Shown piece after piece: positions 17,973 through 26,593 of a DNA stretch of 64,000 bases. The stretch is from Sulfurimonas sp. Its GTDB lineage: Bacteria; Campylobacterota; Campylobacteria; Campylobacterales; Sulfurimonadaceae. Both the position numbers and the translations under genes were made by a program. The stretch is from assembly GCF_028713515.1 (NCBI RefSeq), contig NZ_JAQTOD010000002.1, positions 114,501-178,500 of the forward strand, written 5' to 3'. Each line of letters starts with the position of its first letter. Position 1 is the stretch's first letter. The notes under the pieces were generated by a model, which was not told where the DNA came from, ran no database searches, and saw only the letters and a program-made list of their open reading frames with translations.

Positions 17973-18616
17973 TATTTGACTTTTATCAGCTCTCTATTTT
18001 CAAGTCTATAAACTTTATGACACTTAAAAGCTAGCTGTTCATCATGAGTAACAAGCACCATGCCGGCGCTATTTTCTTCTATATATTCAAAAAAAATATC
18101 CATAACTTCACTTGCAGTTATTTTGTCCAGATTTCCCGTTGGCTCATCAACAAATAGTATCTTTGGTTTTTTAGTTAGCACTCTAGCAATTGAGACTCGC
18201 TGCTGTTGTCCGCCGGAGAGCTCTGTTACCTTTTGATTTATAACCTCATTTATATTTAATCTCCCAAGTAACTGCGCGTCAATATCTTGACATGAGAGAA
18301 TAGAAGCTACTTCAAGGTTTTCAAGCGCACTAAACCCCTTAAAAAGGTAGTGGGATTGAAAAACAAGACCTATATCATCTCTCTTTATGTCTGCTAATTT
18401 TTTTCTATTTAAATCCTTAATATCACTACCAAAGAGAGATATGGAGCCACCGTTTGGGATTAAGAGAGTGGATAAAATATGTAAAAGAGTGGATTTACCA
18501 CTTCCACTAATGCCAATAATTGCTATAGACTCTTTTGCCTCTAAATCAATATTAACATTACGAAATAATTCATATTCAAATGTGTGAGATAGGTTTTTTG
18601 CGGATAATAAATTCAT
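17972..18616 (-). CDS. lolD: ABC transporter ATP-binding protein, LolD/MacB type
   Basis: 214-residue nucleotide-binding protein. It has Walker A GISGSGKST, a Q-loop in LVFQSHYLFKGFSALENL (typical of LolD/FtsE/MacB), signature LSGGQQQRVSIAR, Walker B ILFVDEPTGNLD and the H-loop LVTHD. It powers extraction of lipoproteins or a related MacB-type process at the inner membrane. The permease partner is not adjacent, so the LolD name is by similarity. It leads the lolD-fliR-chePep-gmk run. Confidence 0.82.
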   Translation of the reverse strand: MNLLSAKNLSHTFEYELFRNVNIDLEAKESIAIIGISGSGKSTLLHILSTLLIPNGGSISLFGSDIKDLNRKKLADIKRDDIGLVFQSHYLFKGFSALENLEVASILSCQDIDAQLLGRLNINEVINQKVTELSGGQQQRVSIARVLTKKPKILFVDEPTGNLDKITASEVMDIFFEYIEENSAGMVLVTHDEQLAFKCHKVYRLENRELIKVK

Positions 18617-18634
18617 GAAACGATTATAGCAAAT

Positions 18635-19831
18635 TTAACTACAAAATATCTTTTTGCATCCTCTATGTGAGCGAATATCCAACCTTTTAGCATAGATTTT
18701 CTCAACTAATTTTTTTAGAATATAGGCAAAATAACCGCTAAAGTAGAGATCAAAAATCTTTGACGCAGCATAATTTCTTCCAAGTGCAACTAACACGCCA
18801 CGAGATTTTATACTGTGTTCAACTAATACTCTGCCATATATTAAATTTTCTATATTTTTAGCACATATCTCCGCCATCTGTTCTGCTGTATCTGCGGTAG
18901 GAGCAACTATTCTGTCATTGTGATAGATCGTTGTACAATCTCCTATTGCAAAAACATCGCAATATGTCTCTGTTTGTAAAAATTTATTTGTTGCTATGTA
19001 TCCAGCGCTATTTTTTTGTAAATTAAGATTATAAACCAAAGCACTTGGCTCTATTCCACCTGCAAAAATTAAAAAATCCATAGGTATAATTTCACCGCAA
19101 CTAAGCTTAACGCTATCTTTTGTTAGTTCAACAACTTTTCTATTGTTTTTAACAACAACTTCCAAATCATCTAACCTCTTTGCCGACTTATGCACCAAAC
19201 GCTTATCAATTCCCTTTAGTATGTGCTCGCCGGAATTTACTATCATTATATTTAGTTTTCTACAAATAAAGTTATTGTTGCTATAAAACTCTCTGGAATA
19301 AGATGCCATTTGAGCCGCTATCTCAACCCCACTAAGTCCACCTCCTGCAACAATAATATTTAAAGCATTGCAACTAGTGCCATTTTCTTCTACTCTATTA
19401 AACAGAGACATTTCAAATTTTTGTTTAAAGTACATAGCACGATAAAGGGCTTTTACGCCGTATCCATACTCTTTAAGCCCTATAACATCTGGTAAAAACT
19501 TAGTACGAGAACCAACTGCAATAACTAAATAATCGTATCTATATCTCTGAATAGGGGTAATAATTTTTTTATTTGTAAAATCAATGTTCGTAACATCTTG
19601 TTTTATGAATGTTACATTATTATCGAAACCACTGCAAAAAGTAAAGAGATCAACACTTACATGAGCAAAGTCCTCTTCGTTTGCAATTAAGTCATAGACA
19701 TCTGTTTGCATAAAGTGATATGAATTCCTATCAAATAAAACTATCTCATTTTTAGGATTTTTGGCTAATTTCTCAATAGTTCGTAAACCTGCATAGCCAC
19801 CACCAATTACAACAATTTTATTTTTATTCAA
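18635..19831 (-). CDS. NDH-2-like FAD-dependent pyridine nucleotide oxidoreductase
   Basis: 398 residues with two Rossmann folds: the FAD site IVVIGGGYAGLRTIE at the N-terminus, LVIAVGS, the NAD(P) site IIVAGGGLSGVEIA near 165, and the second FAD motif FAIGDCT near 298. An amphipathic, basic C-terminus (FAYILKKLVEKIYAKR) suggests peripheral membrane binding, as in type II NADH:quinone reductases. Sulfide:quinone reductase is the main alternative, but its paired redox cysteines are not evident. It is 18 bases upstream of the lolD-like gene. It may provide NADH oxidation in a cell whose complex I lacks the normal NADH module. Confidence 0.75.
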   Translation of the reverse strand: MNKNKIVVIGGGYAGLRTIEKLAKNPKNEIVLFDRNSYHFMQTDVYDLIANEEDFAHVSVDLFTFCSGFDNNVTFIKQDVTNIDFTNKKIITPIQRYRYDYLVIAVGSRTKFLPDVIGLKEYGYGVKALYRAMYFKQKFEMSLFNRVEENGTSCNALNIIVAGGGLSGVEIAAQMASYSREFYSNNNFICRKLNIMIVNSGEHILKGIDKRLVHKSAKRLDDLEVVVKNNRKVVELTKDSVKLSCGEIIPMDFLIFAGGIEPSALVYNLNLQKNSAGYIATNKFLQTETYCDVFAIGDCTTIYHNDRIVAPTADTAEQMAEICAKNIENLIYGRVLVEHSIKSRGVLVALGRNYAASKIFDLYFSGYFAYILKKLVEKIYAKRLDIRSHRGCKKIFCS

Positions 19832-19955
19832 AAGTAGCCCTTTGGATTATTTGAAAAAATTATATCTATTTTTTATTATTTTGAAGTGAATTTTGAATTA
19901 TCTGATTGTGGAATATAAGAACTGTGGGGAATTGTGACGAGTTAAGGGAAATCCC

Positions 19956-21020
19956 TTAACTTATTTGAGCTGCAACTTCAGCAGCGAAATTGTCGACTTT
20001 TTTCTCTAAGCCTTCACCAACTTCATATTTGATAAATTCTACTAACTCAGCCGTTCCGCCATGTTTTTCTGCTTCTTTTGCGATTGCCTCTGCAACGCTC
20101 ATAGAGTCATCCATTACATAGTTTTGGTCTAGTAGCGCAAGCTCTTTATCTAAAGTTGTGTTATCAGCGATAAAACGAGCCATTTTCCCAGGAATAATAT
20201 TTCCCCAGATTTTCTCAGGTTTACCCTCCGACGCAAGTTCTGCCTTGATTGCATCTTCTGCTGTTTTTAAAACATCAGGAGTTAGTTGTGACATTGAAAT
20301 ATATAATGGAACATTTTTCAATGGTTTTTTCAAACGACCAAGCTCTTCATTTTCTGTCTTAATAGCTTCGATGCGACCAATAGTTTCAGCCTCTACAAAC
20401 GCAGGATCAAAATCTTTTGATGTAAGAGTTGTAGGTTTCATAGCTGCTGCGTGCATTGCAACATTTTTAAGCATTGGAGCAAGTGCTGCTGCAACTTTTG
20501 CATCACTACACTTTGCAGCAACTAAAACTCCTATGCGTCCATTTGAATGAACATAACCATTAACACAACCATTTTCAGCTGCATTAAGAGTTATGAAGCG
20601 ACGAACTACAATTTTTTCACCAATGCGTGCAACTTGAGCACTGAAATATTCAGAGAAAGTATCAGTCTCGTACGATGACTCATTTAACTCTTCAACACTG
20701 CTTGATTTAGTTACAAAAACTTGTGCCGCTGTGTTATTAACAAGGTTTATAAAACCATCATTTTTTGCAACAAAGTCAGTTTCAGAGTTAATCTCTACAA
20801 GTGAAGCCGATGTAAAAGTATCTGAAACTTTAAGACCTAAAAGTCCCTCAGCAGCGATACGGTCAGCTTTTTTAGCGCTTTGAGCCATACCACGATCGCG
20901 TAACCACTCTTTAGCTTTTTCCATGTCGCCATTAGATTCACTAAGAGCTTTTTTACAATCCATCATTGGTGCATCAGTTGCCTGACGCAAATCTTTTACC
21001 ATTCCTGCTGTAACTTCCAT
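19956..21020 (-). CDS. tsf: Elongation factor Ts
   Basis: 354 residues, somewhat long, as in Campylobacterota. The UBA-like N-terminus carries the EF-Tu-contacting segment [18 protein letters not shown], followed by [10 protein letters not shown] with the TDFV exchange motif. It promotes GDP release from EF-Tu. It sits two bases downstream of rpsB, forming the usual rpsB-tsf operon. Confidence 0.97.
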   Translation of the reverse strand: MEVTAGMVKDLRQATDAPMMDCKKALSESNGDMEKAKEWLRDRGMAQSAKKADRIAAEGLLGLKVSDTFTSASLVEINSETDFVAKNDGFINLVNNTAAQVFVTKSSSVEELNESSYETDTFSEYFSAQVARIGEKIVVRRFITLNAAENGCVNGYVHSNGRIGVLVAAKCSDAKVAAALAPMLKNVAMHAAAMKPTTLTSKDFDPAFVEAETIGRIEAIKTENEELGRLKKPLKNVPLYISMSQLTPDVLKTAEDAIKAELASEGKPEKIWGNIIPGKMARFIADNTTLDKELALLDQNYVMDDSMSVAEAIAKEAEKHGGTAELVEFIKYEVGEGLEKKVDNFAAEVAAQIS

Positions 21021-21022
21021 AA

Positions 21023-21787
21023 TTACGCTTCCTCTGATGTTTTTTCTTCAAACGATGCTTCGCTTAACTCTTCTGTAACTTCTTCAGAAGCAGCAGTTGA
21101 ACCACCATTAGCTAGTGCTTTACCTTCGTTTATAGCTTCTTTCATCTCATTACAGAAAAGTTGAATGGCACGGATTGCATCATCATTTCCAGGAATTGGG
21201 TAAGTGATAAGGTCTGGATCACAGTTTGTATCAAGTGGAGCAACAACTGGAATACCTAAACAACGAGCCTCTAAAACAGCGATGTGCTCTTTTGCAGCAT
21301 CCATGACAAAAAGCATATCCGGAAGCTTTTTCATATTACGGATACCGCCAAAATATGACTCTAATTTCTCTTTTTCACGAGAAAGCATTAACGCCTCTTT
21401 TTTAGTTAAAAGGTCAATTTGTCCATTTGCTTGCATCTCAGAGATGATGTCAAGTTTACGAATAGATTTTTGGATTGTTGGAAAGTTTGTAAGCATACCA
21501 CCTAACCATCTGTTATCTACATAAGGCATATTACAGCCAATAGCAGCGTCTCTTACTGAAGCACTTGCTTGCTTTTTTGTACCAACAAAAAGAACGGTTT
21601 TACCTTCATGTGCAGCATCTACAACGATTTGGTAAGTGTTACGGAAGTAACGAAGTGTTTTTTGTAAGTCAATAATATGAATATTTTTACGAACACCAAA
21701 AATATATTTTTTCATTTTTGGATTCCAACGACGAGTTTGGTGTCCAAAGTGAACGCCACATTCCAATAAGTCTTTCATAGTTACCAT
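21023..21787 (-). CDS. rpsB: 30S ribosomal protein S2
   Basis: 254 residues. It has the typical opening [22 protein letters not shown], the [19 protein letters not shown] segment, FVGTKKQA and [13 protein letters not shown]. The extra acidic C-terminal tail (after about 228) is common in this group. AAGGA lies 8 bases upstream of the ATG. It is first in an operon with tsf and is preceded by a leader of about 145 bases with hairpins. Confidence 0.97.
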   Translation of the reverse strand: MVTMKDLLECGVHFGHQTRRWNPKMKKYIFGVRKNIHIIDLQKTLRYFRNTYQIVVDAAHEGKTVLFVGTKKQASASVRDAAIGCNMPYVDNRWLGGMLTNFPTIQKSIRKLDIISEMQANGQIDLLTKKEALMLSREKEKLESYFGGIRNMKKLPDMLFVMDAAKEHIAVLEARCLGIPVVAPLDTNCDPDLITYPIPGNDDAIRAIQLFCNEMKEAINEGKALANGGSTAASEEVTEELSEASFEEKTSEEA

Positions 21788-21934
21788 ATAAGGTCCTTTA
21801 AGGGCTATTTTTCAAGCCAGAAATTTGTCAGTTGTCTTCGGTAATATCTGGCAAATCTACACCTAAAGAGGGAGTTGCACTGACTTATGATACATACCTG
21901 TCTAATATTTTCATCATTAAAACGAAGAAAAATC
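21788..21934 (-). promoter_or_regulatory. Structured rpsB leader
   Basis: Between the candidate -10 box and rpsB the leader contains GCCAGA (21847..21852 read on minus) pairing with TCTGGC (21816..21821) around a 25-base loop. A small CCTT/AAGG stem lies at the ribosome site itself. Autoregulation by S2 is known for rpsB-tsf in E. coli; the same function here is inferred. Confidence 0.4.
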
Positions 21935-21939
21935 TCGGA

Positions 21940-21945
21940 ATTATA
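21940..21945 (-). promoter_or_regulatory. Candidate -10 box for rpsB-tsf
   Basis: TATAAT on the minus strand, with T-rich sequence upstream as usual for Campylobacterota sigma-70 promoters, predicting a leader of about 145 bases. Confidence 0.5.
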
Positions 21946-21995
21946 GTTAAAATATATTTAAGGCTAGCTTTTTGTATACTGTTTGTGTGCCTATA

Positions 21996-22001
21996 TATAA
22001 T
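21996..22001 (+). promoter_or_regulatory. Candidate -10 box for the DUF3373 gene
   Basis: TATAAT on the plus strand. A second candidate, TATAGT at 22054..22059 after a T-rich stretch, is closer to the gene and equally plausible. Confidence 0.35.
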
Positions 22002-22079
22002 ATATTTTTATAAAAAATAGAGCCTTCTTAAAATAAAATTTATATTTTCTTGGTATAGTGTTGTGAGAATAAAATTATA

Positions 22080-22110
22080 AAAAAGTATTATATAACTAAA
22101 AATACTTTTT
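22080..22110 (+). promoter_or_regulatory. 5' UTR hairpin of the DUF3373 gene
   Basis: A perfect 10-bp stem (AAAAAGTATT at 22080..22089 and AATACTTTTT at 22101..22110) with an 11-base loop ends six bases before the AAGGA ribosome site. It may stabilise the mRNA of an abundant envelope protein or gate translation. Confidence 0.5.
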
Positions 22111-22126
22111 ATCATAAGGAATGAAA

Positions 22127-23806
22127 ATGAATAGACCGCTTCTGCTATCTCTAACCGTAGCATCGTTACTTGTACCAAACTTAAAAGCGCAGTCAATGCT
22201 AGAGAGATTTGACGCTATGGAAAAAGAGCTTAACAGGCTAAAACAGGAAGTTGTAACACTCAAAGCTTCCAAACAGACAGCAACAACTACTTCAGCAAAA
22301 TCTATTGCTCCAACTAAAGTAGCCAAAGAAGATGACGACGAAGATGATGAAGATGAGCCTAAAAAAACGACTGTTGTTAAAAAGCAAGATGGCGATAAGC
22401 AGCCTACTGTTGCAGACAAAGAAGGAGATGATAAAAAGCCACTAATCATGGCTAAATCCAGCAAAAAAGAGCTTGATGAACCAACTATAGAAGAGAGACT
22501 TGATGATATTGAAGAGAGCATCTCTGATATAAATAGAAATACATCTGGAAACCATGTTAAATTCAATCTTGATTATAGATTTGCGATTGAGAACATGAAC
22601 TATAAAATGGCAAATGGGGATACACACAAGAACAACGCGTTTATGACGAATAGACTCTGGATGAATATGGGCTATCAAGCTACAAATCATCTAAGTTTTA
22701 GTGCTCAACTCGCATACAATAAAGCATTTGGCGCTCGTTCAGGCGCATCGGATCCAGCAAATGCCTCACTTGACTCATTTGACTGGGTAGCAAATGAAAA
22801 TGCTTACAATGACACATTAAGAGTTCGTTCAGCTTATCTTTTTTACAAAGATGTAGAGTTTATGGGACTTGATATTCCATGGACATTTAGTGTTGGTCGT
22901 CGTCCATCAACCAATGGTCACCTTGTAAATCTTAGAGATGATGACAAAGAAGCATCTCCACTTGGACACAGCATTAATGTTGAGTTTGATGGAGTCAGCT
23001 CACAATTTATGTTAAACAAAGCTACTGGAACCTACATAAAGTTTTGTGCTGGACGAGGTATGAGCAACGCTGCTCCAAAATTTTCATCAACTCCTTATGC
23101 TGATGTTAACGATGCAACAGCAAACGCGGGCATAGACTTGTTGGGCCTAATCTTTGTTCCGTACGACAACAAACAGTATTCCATAGCTACACAATACTAC
23201 TATGCAAACAATCTAATTGATGTAAAGAATGCGGCAGATTACACTCAAGGATTTAACACAGTTGGCGGTATGCATAGTGGAACTATCAACTTTGTGGCAA
23301 AAGGAATTGGTAATAAGTGGAACAAATTTTTAGATGATACAACTCTATTTTTTAGTGCCGCTATGAGTATTACCAATCCAAACGACAACAATGGTGTCAG
23401 CAATGGAATGTTAGGCTCAACAGAGAGTGAAGTAGGAACATCCTACTGGGTTGGCACACAGTTTCCATCGCTTCTCACTAAAAACGGAAGATGGGGTCTA
23501 GAGTATAATCATGGTAGTAAATATTGGAGAAGCATAACTTATGGTGAAGATACAAACATAGGTTCAAAACTTGCAGCTCGCGGTGATGCTTATGAAGCTT
23601 ATCTTACAGAGTATTTAGTTGAGGATATTCTCTCTCTTCAACTTCGTTATACATATATAGATTATAAATATAGTGGAAGTAATGGGTTCTTTGGAAATAC
23701 TACGGGTACACCTATGACCATGGAGCAAGCAATTGGCGCTGGAATGGGTGGCAATATTGTTGACAAAGCACAAGATATCCGTCTTTATCTTCGCTATAGA
23801 TTCTAA
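22127..23806 (+). CDS. DUF3373-type outer-membrane protein (putative porin)
   Basis: 559 residues from the second ATG, chosen because AAGGA lies 6 bases before it but abuts the first ATG (22121). A signal peptide ends about LKAQS. A coiled-coil stretch (about 23-45, LERFDAMEKELNRLKQEVVTL) and an Asp/Glu-Lys low-complexity linker (about 65-130) precede another short coiled coil. A beta-barrel rich in aromatic alternation then runs to the terminal LYLRYRF, whose final Phe is the outer-membrane insertion signal. The layout resembles porins that trimerise through an N-terminal coiled coil. The DUF3373 family is common in sulfur-oxidising Campylobacterota; its substrate is unknown. Confidence 0.8.
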   Translation: MNRPLLLSLTVASLLVPNLKAQSMLERFDAMEKELNRLKQEVVTLKASKQTATTTSAKSIAPTKVAKEDDDEDDEDEPKKTTVVKKQDGDKQPTVADKEGDDKKPLIMAKSSKKELDEPTIEERLDDIEESISDINRNTSGNHVKFNLDYRFAIENMNYKMANGDTHKNNAFMTNRLWMNMGYQATNHLSFSAQLAYNKAFGARSGASDPANASLDSFDWVANENAYNDTLRVRSAYLFYKDVEFMGLDIPWTFSVGRRPSTNGHLVNLRDDDKEASPLGHSINVEFDGVSSQFMLNKATGTYIKFCAGRGMSNAAPKFSSTPYADVNDATANAGIDLLGLIFVPYDNKQYSIATQYYYANNLIDVKNAADYTQGFNTVGGMHSGTINFVAKGIGNKWNKFLDDTTLFFSAAMSITNPNDNNGVSNGMLGSTESEVGTSYWVGTQFPSLLTKNGRWGLEYNHGSKYWRSITYGEDTNIGSKLAARGDAYEAYLTEYLVEDILSLQLRYTYIDYKYSGSNGFFGNTTGTPMTMEQAIGAGMGGNIVDKAQDIRLYLRYRF

Positions 23807-23813
23807 TTTTAAC

Positions 23814-23844
23814 TTATGCTAAAAGATCTACTCTTTTAGCATAA
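23814..23844. terminator. Bidirectional intrinsic terminator
   Basis: A perfect 12-bp stem (TTATGCTAAAAG / CTTTTAGCATAA) with a 7-base loop lies between the convergent DUF3373 gene and bcp. It can serve both strands. Confidence 0.8.
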
Positions 23845-23872
23845 AGAAAATCTTGCTTTTATAGTCAAAAAA

Positions 23873-24343
23873 TTAGCTTTTAGCCAGCTCCTCTAACTTC
23901 TCTCTCACCTCTTTAGCGTGATCTTTTACTTTGACCTTCTCCCAAATCGCTTTAATTATGCCATCTGGATTTATGATAAGAGTTGTACGAGAGATTCCCA
24001 TATACTCTTTACCGTAGTTCTTTTTTAGTTGCCAAACACCATACTCATGCAGCATTGTTTTACTTTCGTCACTTAAAAGAGTTATGGATAAATCTTTACT
24101 CTCTATAAAAGCTCGGTGTCTTTTTGTACTATCTGCACTAACTCCTATGACTACAGCATTGAGTGCACCAAAGTCTGAAGCTGTATCGCTAAAGTCACAC
24201 GCCTCTGTTGTGCATCCAGGGGTGTTATCTTTTGGATAAAAATATAGCACTATCCACTTTCCTTTTAAGTCTCTAAAACATATCTCTACATCATCTTGAT
24301 TTGGCAGACAAAACTCTGGTGCCATACTTTCTAGTTTTATCAT
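23873..24343 (-). CDS. bcp: Thiol peroxidase, Bcp/PrxQ-type peroxiredoxin
   Basis: 156 residues with a thioredoxin fold. The peroxidatic Cys44 lies in TPGCTTEACDF and the resolving Cys49 follows five residues later, the atypical 2-Cys pattern of Bcp/PrxQ. The upstream VLYFYPKDN and downstream GISRTTLIINPDG are family segments. It reduces peroxides using thioredoxin. It is followed upstream by the cytochrome b561-like gene, 14 bases away, in the same direction. Confidence 0.93.
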   Translation of the reverse strand: MIKLESMAPEFCLPNQDDVEICFRDLKGKWIVLYFYPKDNTPGCTTEACDFSDTASDFGALNAVVIGVSADSTKRHRAFIESKDLSITLLSDESKTMLHEYGVWQLKKNYGKEYMGISRTTLIINPDGIIKAIWEKVKVKDHAKEVREKLEELAKS

Positions 24344-24357
24344 GTTCTATTCTACCT

Positions 24358-24930
24358 TTAAACTTTTTTTCCATTTATCATAGTTGAAATCAGACCATTT
24401 TCTTCTGTTGCATCTGCAATCACAACTCCTGCAATATGTAAAGGAACAAAAACCAATATAGCAACATAAATACTCTCGTGCATCTCTTTAATATTTTCAA
24501 CAAGCTCTTTAGTGATACTAAGTACTTCATGAAAATGTATAGCAAGACCACTCACACTCATAAAAACAATTGCTCCATAAAAAAGGCAATATAGTACTCT
24601 TACTGCTTTTTTATGAAGAGTAAGTGAGCCAAAACTCTCTCTTTGGCTATTGTCTATAAAAATTAAAATAATTCTATACACAACCAAAAATGCAAGTGCA
24701 TAGCCAAAAATGATATGCCACTGCCACATATTTTCACGAAGCGCCTTTGCCAAAATGGTCGCATCTTCTATGGTAATATCATTTCCCATATCAGAGAGCT
24801 TTGTCATCAAAAGCTGAGCATTCTCTTTTTTGTTTAAAAATGTCTCTCTTAAAAAAACAGTTCCAAGCATAATAAGAACAACAAGCGCATTTAGCCAGTG
24901 CCATAACCTAAATTTTAAAGTGTATTTCAT
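24358..24930 (-). CDS. Cytochrome b561-type diheme membrane protein
   Basis: 190 residues from the ATG at 24928..24930, which has GGAG 6 bases upstream. An in-frame ATG at 24940..24942 overlaps that signal and is less likely. There are four membrane segments with the His pattern of the bacterial cytochrome b561/Ni-Fe-hydrogenase b subunit group: LWHWLNALVV, MWQWHIIFGYAL, LAIHFHEVL and VPLHIAGVVIAD. It likely carries electrons between a periplasmic partner and quinone. No partner dehydrogenase is adjacent; bcp follows. Confidence 0.75.
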   Translation of the reverse strand: MKYTLKFRLWHWLNALVVLIMLGTVFLRETFLNKKENAQLLMTKLSDMGNDITIEDATILAKALRENMWQWHIIFGYALAFLVVYRIILIFIDNSQRESFGSLTLHKKAVRVLYCLFYGAIVFMSVSGLAIHFHEVLSITKELVENIKEMHESIYVAILVFVPLHIAGVVIADATEENGLISTMINGKKV

Positions 24931-24952
24931 CTTAAGCTCCATTTAGTTGATT

Positions 24953-25102
24953 TAGTTGATATTATGCACTTTTATAAAAAGTTCATAAATAGACCTAATG
25001 ATTCTCAAAAAACTTGTTTTTCGTGGCTTTAGGGGGTTGGAATGGACTATGCGTCCCTCCCACTAAAACGGACTTATTTGCTTTAGTGCATAATATCAAC
25101 TA
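24953..25102. mobile_element. Candidate MITE (copy B of dispersed repeat)
   Basis: A 150-base intergenic element bounded by perfect 18-base inverted repeats (TAGTTGATATTATGCACT at 24953..24970 and its complement at 25085..25102). The outermost TA on both sides fits a TA target duplication, as for Tc1/mariner/IS630-type elements. The core holds GGGGGTTGGAAT, a GGAC/GTCC hairpin and CCTCCCAC. It has no coding capacity. Its right end supplies the TAG stop codon of the adjacent DUF420 gene. A second copy of the core is at 38.3 kb. Confidence 0.6.
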
Positions 25103-25564
25103 GTATACAAACATCAAAAAATAGACCCATATACCAGTCAGGGATGTAAGAACAACTCCTGAAAATGTTATAAGTCCAGCTTTTTTGTGCTTTTTTGATT
25201 GTAGCATTTTCTTGGATAAAAAGATGGTAGCTGCCCATAAGAAAAGTGTTATTGAAGATATAACAATATGAAAAACAAGAACGACAGAAGCGTAACTATG
25301 CGAAACACCGCTGCCCTCCATAAAAGAGTTAAATCCACCACTTACTCTAACTCCATACTCAAAATATGTCAGCACAACAACAGAAAAGGCAAATATAAGT
25401 ATTTGAAAAAAGATGTGAGTTTTATACTGCTTTTTTCTGGCAAACCATATAGCAGTTGCTACTAGAAGTGGCAACAAAGAGACTATAAATGTTACCATAT
25501 CCATAAAAAATGGTGCTCTGGTGTTAAAAAAACCTTGATGAAACATATACTCTAAATGGTTCAA
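25100..25564 (-). CDS. DUF420-type membrane protein
   Basis: 154 residues with four hydrophobic helices and several conserved His in or near them (YMFHQGFFNTRAPFFMD, GVSHSYASVVLVFHIV, KKHKKAGLITFSG). The arrangement resembles DUF420/YozB proteins, which are linked to heme-copper oxidase or cytochrome assembly in some bacteria; no function is proven here. The start is TTG (25562..25564) with AGGAG 6 bases upstream. It follows murG by three bases, so it is the last gene of the murG operon. The stop lies inside the MITE-like repeat end. Confidence 0.68.
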   Translation of the reverse strand: MNHLEYMFHQGFFNTRAPFFMDMVTFIVSLLPLLVATAIWFARKKQYKTHIFFQILIFAFSVVVLTYFEYGVRVSGGFNSFMEGSGVSHSYASVVLVFHIVISSITLFLWAATIFLSKKMLQSKKHKKAGLITFSGVVLTSLTGIWVYFLMFVY

Positions 25565-25567
25565 AAT

Positions 25568-26587
25568 CTACTCCTCTTGTGAAATGAGATCTAAAATCAT
25601 CTTTTGTGCTACGGCTTTTTCTGAGTGTTCTTGAAGTGCCATACTTTTTTGTGAAAGATTTTCATGTAAAAGTGAAATAAAAAGTGACCTTATATCTGAG
25701 TCCTCTCTTTGGCACCATCCCATATTGTTATCGACTATAAATCTTGCATTGTAATATTGATGGTCGGACGCAGCATATGGATATGGGATAAAAAGAGCAG
25801 GCAAAGCATTTGCGCAAAGCTCCCAAAGAGTGCTTGCACCTGAGCGACTAATCGCCAAATCAGCTTTTGACATCAACTGTGGCATCTCTTTCGTAAAGGC
25901 ATATAGCTCAACCTCAACACCAAGCTCATCATACGCTTTTTTCACTCTATCAAAGTCTATTTTGCCTGTTTGATGGATAATCTTAATCTCTAAATCTTTA
26001 AGCTCTACTGCAACACTCAAAGCCAAATTATTTATACTTTTTGCCCCCAAAGAGCCTCCAAGAAATATAACCGTTTTTATCTCTTGCCTTACTCTAGCGA
26101 GCTCAAAAAAATCCTCTTTTACTGGGTAACCTTTGATTGGCGAACTTTCATCATATGCACTTATAAATCTTTTACTAAAAGGTTTTAAAAGTGAATTTAG
26201 CCTCCCCTCAACCGCATTTTGTTCATGTATAAACAGTGGGATTCCTCTGCTAATGGAAGCAAAAGATGCGGGTGCTGCAGAAAAGCCACCAACGCTGTAA
26301 GTGGCTCCTATGCCATGTTTTTTTAGAAGTTTTCTTGAGATAAAAAAAGCTTTTATGACTCTCCAAAGTGCTTTTACTTTAGCAAAGCCCCTTTGGTTTA
26401 CAACGCCCGTAGTATTCAAAAAATAGGTGTGCGCAAATGAGTTGTGAGAACCAAAGTAGTCTCTATCTTGTCCACTTGTTGAGCCTATAAAAATCACCTC
26501 AAGTCCATTTTCAACAGCAGCGTTAGCAAGAGCTTCTGCGACTGCCAAATGTCCACCAGTTCCGCCGCCCGTTATACATAACTTCAT
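25568..26587 (-). CDS. murG: UDP-N-acetylglucosamine transferase MurG
   Basis: 339 residues of the GT-B fold. The N-terminal lipid-acceptor loop is ITGGGTGGHLAVAEAL, the second Gly-rich segment is YSVGGFSAAPASFAS, and the donor site includes FLGGSLGAKSIN and ISRSGASTLWELCANALPALFIPYPYAASDHQ. It adds GlcNAc to lipid I to make lipid II on the inner face of the membrane. GGAG precedes the ATG. It follows ftsW by 6 bases, a common division-cluster order. Confidence 0.96.
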   Translation of the reverse strand: MKLCITGGGTGGHLAVAEALANAAVENGLEVIFIGSTSGQDRDYFGSHNSFAHTYFLNTTGVVNQRGFAKVKALWRVIKAFFISRKLLKKHGIGATYSVGGFSAAPASFASISRGIPLFIHEQNAVEGRLNSLLKPFSKRFISAYDESSPIKGYPVKEDFFELARVRQEIKTVIFLGGSLGAKSINNLALSVAVELKDLEIKIIHQTGKIDFDRVKKAYDELGVEVELYAFTKEMPQLMSKADLAISRSGASTLWELCANALPALFIPYPYAASDHQYYNARFIVDNNMGWCQREDSDIRSLFISLLHENLSQKSMALQEHSEKAVAQKMILDLISQEE

Positions 26588-26593
26588 GTAAAA

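Larger units (their letters stand above)
21788..22126. other. Gene-free divergent regulatory region
   Basis: This 339-base stretch between rpsB and the DUF3373 gene holds no gene that I can support. It contains the rpsB leader and promoter on the minus strand, and two candidate -10 boxes and a hairpin for the outer-membrane protein gene on the plus strand. It is very AT-rich in the middle. Confidence 0.7.

Noticed and set aside
18635..19831. Sulfide:quinone oxidoreductase
   Set aside because: Attractive for a sulfur oxidiser, but the conserved redox cysteines are not at recognisable positions; NDH-2-like fits the motifs better.
22096..22566. Ser/Leu-rich open frame opposite the start of the DUF3373 gene
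   Set aside because: Antisense shadow of the acidic Lys/Asp linker; composition explained by the real gene.
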